DNA from: Piscirickettsiaceae bacterium
Lineage (GTDB): Bacteria; Pseudomonadota; Gammaproteobacteria; Thiomicrospirales; Thiomicrospiraceae
Direction of reading: 5' to 3'
Length of the DNA stretch: 9,028 nucleotides
NCBI GenBank assembly: GCA_021767305.1
Contig: JAASTL010000018.1
Location: 1-9,028 of the forward strand
The notes below the pieces were generated by a model. The model was not told the origin of the DNA and ran no database searches. It saw only the letters and a program-made list of their open reading frames with translations. How positions within the stretch are numbered: the first letter of the stretch is position 1; each line of letters opens with the position of its first letter. The position numbers and the translations under genes are program-made. Positions 5,179 through 9,028 of this stretch are shown here, piece by piece.

Positions 5179-6345
5179 ATGAATTTACACGAATATCAAT
5201 CCAAAAGCCTGTTTGCCGAATATGGCATTGGCATTCCTAAAGGTTCTCTTATTACAGATTTAAATCAGTTAGAACAAGCTTTAACTGATGTAGGCAGCAA
5301 TGCTTGGGTTGTCAAAGCGCAAATCCATGCTGGAGCTCGCGGAAAAGCAGGGGGTGTGAAGCTGGCAAAAACTGTTGAAGAAGCTAAAACCGCTGCGGCT
5401 GCTCTATTAGGTTCTAAACTGGCAACCATTCAAACGGCGGGTAAAGAGTTACCTATCAACAGTTTGTTAATTGAAGAAACCCTAGATATCCAGGAAGAAC
5501 TCTACCTAAGTCTACTAATTGATCGTGTAACTCGAACGCATACCTTTGTTATTTCTGCTGCCGGAGGAATGGATATTGAAGAGGTTGCCGAAACTTCTCC
5601 GGAAAAGATTATTAGCGTCAATATCGACCCAACTGTGGGTGTTATGCCCTACCAATGTCGTGAAGTTGGATTTGCACTTGGTTTGACGGGCAGCGCATTT
5701 AAGCAACTTGGTCAGCTTATGCAGCGCTTTTATAAACTTGCTCTGGATAAAGATGTCGCGCAATTAGAAATCAACCCACTGGTTTTAACCGCAGAGAATG
5801 AGCTGATTGCTCTGGATGCCAAGGTCAATATTGATTCCAATGCACTTTATCGCCAGACAGCTTTGGTTGAAATGCGAGATTTCTCGCAAGAAGATGAACG
5901 TGAAGCAAAGGCCTCTGAATTCCAGCTTAACTATATCGCTTTAGATGGTGATATCGGTTGTATGGTGAATGGCGCAGGTTTAGCCATGGCAACGATGGAC
6001 TTAATTAAACTCAATGGTGGTAACCCAGCAAACTTCCTTGATGTAGGTGGCGGCGCGACCCCTGAGAGAGTGGCAGAGGCATTTAAATTGATTTTGTCTT
6101 CATCTGAAGTCAAGTCGATTTTGGTCAATATCTTTGGTGGTATTGTGCGTTGCGATTTGATTGCGGAAGGGATTATTCAAGCAGTTAAAGAAGTGGGCTT
6201 AACGATTCCTGTTGTCGTTCGTTTGGAAGGCACTAATGTTGAATTAGGCAAGCAAATTTTGGCAGAAAGTGATTTGGATATTATTACCGCCGATGGTTTG
6301 GCAGATGCAGCACAAAAAGTAGTAGAAGTGGCAGGAGCAAAATAA
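5179..6345 (+). CDS. sucC: succinyl-CoA synthetase (succinate-CoA ligase, ADP-forming) beta subunit
   Basis: At 388 residues it equals the E. coli protein in length and aligns without visible gaps at the key sites. With SucD it catalyses succinyl-CoA + ADP (or GDP) + Pi = succinate + ATP (GTP) + CoA in the cytoplasm. It opens [17 protein letters not shown] and has the ATP-grasp fold with the [17 protein letters not shown] nucleotide loop. E197, N199 (EINPLV) and D213 (ALDAK) lie at the E. coli positions for phosphohistidine and metal binding. The CoA-ligase part carries [25 protein letters not shown] and [10 protein letters not shown]. The start has only a weak GAG ahead of it. Its stop codon overlaps the sucD start by one base, so translation of the two is likely coupled in 1:1 ratio. 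No 2-oxoglutarate dehydrogenase genes precede it, unlike in E. coli. Confidence 0.98.
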   Translation: MNLHEYQSKSLFAEYGIGIPKGSLITDLNQLEQALTDVGSNAWVVKAQIHAGARGKAGGVKLAKTVEEAKTAAAALLGSKLATIQTAGKELPINSLLIEETLDIQEELYLSLLIDRVTRTHTFVISAAGGMDIEEVAETSPEKIISVNIDPTVGVMPYQCREVGFALGLTGSAFKQLGQLMQRFYKLALDKDVAQLEINPLVLTAENELIALDAKVNIDSNALYRQTALVEMRDFSQEDEREAKASEFQLNYIALDGDIGCMVNGAGLAMATMDLIKLNGGNPANFLDVGGGATPERVAEAFKLILSSSEVKSILVNIFGGIVRCDLIAEGIIQAVKEVGLTIPVVVRLEGTNVELGKQILAESDLDIITADGLADAAQKVVEVAGAK

Positions 6346-7229
6346 TGAGCATTTTGATTGATAGCAATACCAAAGTAATCTGCCAAGGTTTTACTGGAAA
6401 ACAGGGAACATTCCATTCTGAACAAGCGATTGCCTATGGCACCAAAATGGTGGGGGGGGTTACACCCGGAAAAGGTGGACAAACTCATCTAGATTTACCG
6501 GTGTTTAATACGGTTGCTGATGCGGTTGTCGAAACCGGAGCCGAAGCTTCTATGATTTATGTTCCGCCACCATTTGCCGCCGACTCTATTATTGAAGCTA
6601 TTAACGCCGGTATTAAAGTCATTACCTGCATTACAGAAGGCATTCCTGTTGCTGATATGCTTAAGGTTCGCGCCGTGTTAGAAAAATCGGATGCTTACTT
6701 AATTGGACCTAACTGCCCTGGTTTGATAACACCTGGTAATGATGGAGCCGGTTGTAAGATTGGAATTATGCCTGGGCATATTCACCTGCCGGGTAAAATC
6801 GGAATTGTTTCACGTTCTGGTACGCTAACTTATGAAGCTGTCCATCAAACCACGCAAAATGGGCTTGGGCAGTCAACTTGTGTGGGTATTGGTGGTGATC
6901 CGATTCAGGGTATGAACTTTATTGATTGTTTAACGGTTTTCCAAGAAGATCCGCAAACCGAAGGGATCATTATGGTAGGTGAGATTGGCGGACAGGCTGA
7001 AGAAGATGCTGCCGAATTTATTAAAGCATATGTGACCAAGCCGGTGGTTGCTTATATCGCTGGGGTGACTGCGCCTCCTGGAAAACGTATGGGGCACGCT
7101 GGCGCCATTGTCAGTGGTGGGAAAGGAACTGCTGAAGCTAAATTTGCTGCTTTAGAAGACGCCGGTGTGACGGTTGTTAGATCACCGGCAGACTTAGGTG
7201 TGGCCATGATGAAGCAATTGCAAGCCTAA
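6345..7229 (+). CDS. sucD: succinyl-CoA synthetase alpha subunit
   Basis: The 294-residue subunit (E. coli has 289) binds CoA and carries the phosphorylated histidine. N-terminal Rossmann CoA-binding part: [19 protein letters not shown] and [10 protein letters not shown]. Middle: [19 protein letters not shown], and [11 protein letters not shown]-terminal ligase part: [27 protein letters not shown], and [21 protein letters not shown], in which H251 is the active-site histidine (E. coli His246 in mature numbering). Its ATG shares a base with the sucC stop (TAATG), with GGAG at 6334-6337 as ribosome site. An unbroken run of eight G (6452-6459) codes for the conserved V-G-G-V segment; the frame is intact. 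Following at 79 bases is nadE on the same strand. Confidence 0.98.
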   Translation: MSILIDSNTKVICQGFTGKQGTFHSEQAIAYGTKMVGGVTPGKGGQTHLDLPVFNTVADAVVETGAEASMIYVPPPFAADSIIEAINAGIKVITCITEGIPVADMLKVRAVLEKSDAYLIGPNCPGLITPGNDGAGCKIGIMPGHIHLPGKIGIVSRSGTLTYEAVHQTTQNGLGQSTCVGIGGDPIQGMNFIDCLTVFQEDPQTEGIIMVGEIGGQAEEDAAEFIKAYVTKPVVAYIAGVTAPPGKRMGHAGAIVSGGKGTAEAKFAALEDAGVTVVRSPADLGVAMMKQLQA

Positions 7230-7253
7230 ATAGCATTCAAATTATTGATTATG

Positions 7254-7293
7254 CTCAGTAAGTTATAAAGTTAAATACTTGATACTGACTGAG
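7254..7293 (+). promoter_or_regulatory. long-loop hairpin just upstream of the nadE ribosome site
   Basis: CTCAGT (7254-7259) pairs with ACTGAG (7288-7293). Inside, AAGT (7260-7263) can pair with ACTT (7277-7280), and TCAGTA can alternatively pair with TACTGA at 7283-7288, so two registers compete. The hairpin ends three bases before GGAGAG (7297-7302), the strong ribosome site of nadE. No T-tract follows, so it is not a terminator. It may be an mRNA processing or translation-control element, or chance. Confidence 0.35.
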
Positions 7294-7308
7294 TTTGGAG
7301 AGAACTAG

Positions 7309-8937
7309 ATGTCGGACTCTGTAAAAATTGTCATGGGACAGATTGATCCTATTGTGGGTGATATCACCGGTAATGTTGACTTGATTATTGCTGCGGCCAA
7401 TCGTGCTAAGGCCGATTTTCAAGCTGATATTATCGTTTTCCCTGAGATGACGATTACAGGCTATCCGCCTGAAGATTTGTTATTAAGAGATAATCTCTAC
7501 AATCAAGTCAATCAGGCTTTAAACCGACTTTGCGACGCTATTGAAGACATTGTTTGTGTTGTGGGTTATCCAATGATGGATGAATTGGGTGAGCGCTTTA
7601 ATATGGCGGCTTGGATTGAAAATGGCATGATTCTAGGCAGCTATATCAAACAGAATTTGCCTAATTACAGTGTGTTTGATGAAAAACGATATTTCAATGC
7701 CGGTAATCAACCCTGTGTAGTCGAATATAAAGGCGTTAAATTCGGCTTATTAATTTGTGAAGATATCTGGAAAATTACTCCAGCCACTCAAGCCAAAGAG
7801 GCGGGCGCAGATATTATCCTTAATCTTAATGCCTCTCCATTTTCTGAAGAAAAACATCAAGATCGAATTCAAACTTTGCAACGTCGTGTTGATGAAGTAA
7901 AACTGCCGATTATCTATGTTAATCAAGTTGGTGGGCAGGATGATTTGGTATTTGACGGGGCATCCTTAGCCATGTCTGCTCAAGGCGCGGTCTGTGTCCA
8001 AGCTCCACAGTTTAAAACCAGTCTATGCTTGGTTGAAATTACTCAAGAGACAGAGGGTATCCAAATTCAAGAGGGCGAAAAAGCCTTGTTGTTTGAAGGT
8101 GAGGCGCGTGTTTATGAAGCCCTGAAAATGGGATTAAAAGACTATGTTAATAAAAATCATTTTCCAGGTGTTTTATTAGGTCTTTCAGGTGGGATTGATT
8201 CAGCCTTAACCTTGGCTGTAGCAGTCGACGCTTTGGGCGCGGATAAGGTTCAAGCGGTGATGATGCCATTTCGATATACCGCAGAAATTAGTAAAGCAGA
8301 TGCTGCTGAGCAAGCTAAATTGCTTGGAGTTGCTTATGAAAGTATTCCGATTGAACCGATGTATCAGGCTTTTGAAGCAAGTTTGGCAAATGCTTTTGCT
8401 GGAACCGAAGCAGATTTAACGGAAGAAAATTTACAGGCACGAATTCGCGGAACGCTTTTAATGGCGCTTTCGAATAAAACCGGCAAGATGGTCATGGCAA
8501 CCAGTAATAAGAGTGAAGTGGCGGTAGGCTATTCAACCATTTATGGTGATATGGTGGGTGGTTATTCACCGCTTAAAGATGTGCCTAAAACCTTGGTTTA
8601 TCGTTTGGCAAAATACCGTAACTCAATCTCACCAGCAATTCCTGAAAGAGTTATCACGCGTCCTCCTTCAGCAGAGCTCAGACCGGATCAAAAAGACCAA
8701 GACAGTTTGCCAGGTTATGATGTTCTAGATGAAATCATCAAACTCTATGTTCGCTTTGATAAGTCACCACAGCAAATTGTTGAGTTAGGTTTTGATGAAA
8801 CTGAGGTGACTAAAGTTATTCGATTAATTAATATTAGTGAGTATAAGCGTCGTCAATCCGCGCCCGGAATCAAAATTACCCCACGTGCTTTTGGACGAGA
8901 CAGACGTTATCCAATCACCAGTTATTATCGAGAATAA
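7309..8937 (+). CDS. nadE: glutamine-dependent NAD+ synthetase
   Basis: The 542-residue enzyme does the last step of NAD+ synthesis: deamido-NAD+ is adenylylated with ATP and amidated with ammonia released from glutamine. The N-terminal nitrilase-type glutaminase domain (about 1-260) has the full Glu-Lys-Cys triad: E46 in FPEMTITGYPPEDLLL, K114 before NLPNYSVFDEKRYF, and C150 in LLICEDIW. The C-terminal synthetase domain (about 270-542) has the PP-loop GLSGGIDSALTLAV (S293 onward), RIRGTLLMALSN, MVMATSNKSEVAVGY, GDMVGGYSPLKDVPK, and the closing PSAELRPDQKDQDSLPGYDVLD. Length and two-domain order fit the bacterial fused form rather than the short ammonia-only NadE. The ribosome site GGAGAG six bases before the ATG is strong. 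It lies 79 bases after sucD and may share its transcript. Confidence 0.97.
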   Translation: MSDSVKIVMGQIDPIVGDITGNVDLIIAAANRAKADFQADIIVFPEMTITGYPPEDLLLRDNLYNQVNQALNRLCDAIEDIVCVVGYPMMDELGERFNMAAWIENGMILGSYIKQNLPNYSVFDEKRYFNAGNQPCVVEYKGVKFGLLICEDIWKITPATQAKEAGADIILNLNASPFSEEKHQDRIQTLQRRVDEVKLPIIYVNQVGGQDDLVFDGASLAMSAQGAVCVQAPQFKTSLCLVEITQETEGIQIQEGEKALLFEGEARVYEALKMGLKDYVNKNHFPGVLLGLSGGIDSALTLAVAVDALGADKVQAVMMPFRYTAEISKADAAEQAKLLGVAYESIPIEPMYQAFEASLANAFAGTEADLTEENLQARIRGTLLMALSNKTGKMVMATSNKSEVAVGYSTIYGDMVGGYSPLKDVPKTLVYRLAKYRNSISPAIPERVITRPPSAELRPDQKDQDSLPGYDVLDEIIKLYVRFDKSPQQIVELGFDETEVTKVIRLINISEYKRRQSAPGIKITPRAFGRDRRYPITSYYRE

Positions 8938-8997
8938 TCGTTTACTAAAGTCGACTGAATAAGCCTTAAGCAGAAGACAAACTCAGTATCGGCATAA

Positions 8998-9028
8998 TAA
9001 AAAAGCCCGCTTTGTTGCGGGCTTTGTG
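8998..9028. terminator. bidirectional Rho-independent terminator at window end
   Basis: AAAGCCCGC (9002-9010) pairs perfectly with GCGGGCTTT (9017-9025) around the loop TTTGTT. Going rightward only TTT then G follows, a short T-tract. On the minus strand the stem is followed by a longer T-rich run (complement of the A-run at 8998-9004), so it suits a converging gene outside the window even better than nadE, which ends 60 bases earlier. Confidence 0.85.

Noticed and set aside
6177..6488. Minus-strand open frame of 103 codons across the sucC/sucD junction.
   Set aside because: It is antisense to two strongly conserved genes and its protein shows no domain-like pattern.
1..9028. Searched by eye for tRNA/rRNA, CRISPR repeats, insertion-sequence ends, phage or defence genes.
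   Set aside because: No cloverleaf, regularly spaced repeats, transposase motifs or nuclease/toxin signatures were visible.

Overview
The window is an AT-rich stretch of chromosome. Its best-conserved genes (sucC, sucD, glutamine-dependent nadE, fkpB/slpA and a PP0621-type zinc-ribbon gene) point to a gammaproteobacterium. The exported c553/c4-like cytochrome, and sucCD standing next to nadE with no sucAB in view, would suit a sulfur-oxidising chemolithoautotroph of the Thiomicrospira/Hydrogenovibrio/Thiomicrorhabdus group. That placement is an inference from gene style and context; no marker gene here proves it.

Layout. (1) Bases 1-374 are the 3' part of a c-type cytochrome gene, closed by a strong intrinsic terminator with a GCAA tetraloop (431-465). 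(2) A minus-strand gene (best start 1271, stop at 525) encodes an exported protein of unnamed function. An AT-rich divergent intergenic region separates it from (3) two small plus-strand lipoprotein genes (1635-1952 and 2129-2548) without assigned function. (4) 2717-3952 encodes a membrane-anchored GGDEF diguanylate cyclase without the usual inhibitory I-site. (5) 4018-4479 is fkpB/slpA, an FKBP-type prolyl isomerase. It converges on (6) a minus-strand gene (GTG start at 4866) for a membrane-anchored PP0621-type zinc-ribbon protein. (7) After a 312-base divergent intergenic region come sucC, sucD (overlapping by one base) and, 79 bases on, nadE. A GC-rich terminator hairpin at the window end looks better placed for a convergent gene beyond the window, and probably works both ways.

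How the genes relate. SucCD interconverts succinyl-CoA and succinate with nucleotide synthesis, and NadE makes NAD+ from deamido-NAD+ using glutamine. Shared strand and short spacing suggest they may be co-transcribed, though a hairpin just before the nadE ribosome site could uncouple nadE expression. The cytochrome, exported protein and two lipoproteins all act in the envelope, but nothing ties them into one system. I found no phage, transposon, CRISPR, defence or tRNA/rRNA signature. The least understood parts are the exported protein family, the two lipoproteins, the alanine/glutamate-rich linker of the cytochrome, and a G8 tract inside sucD.
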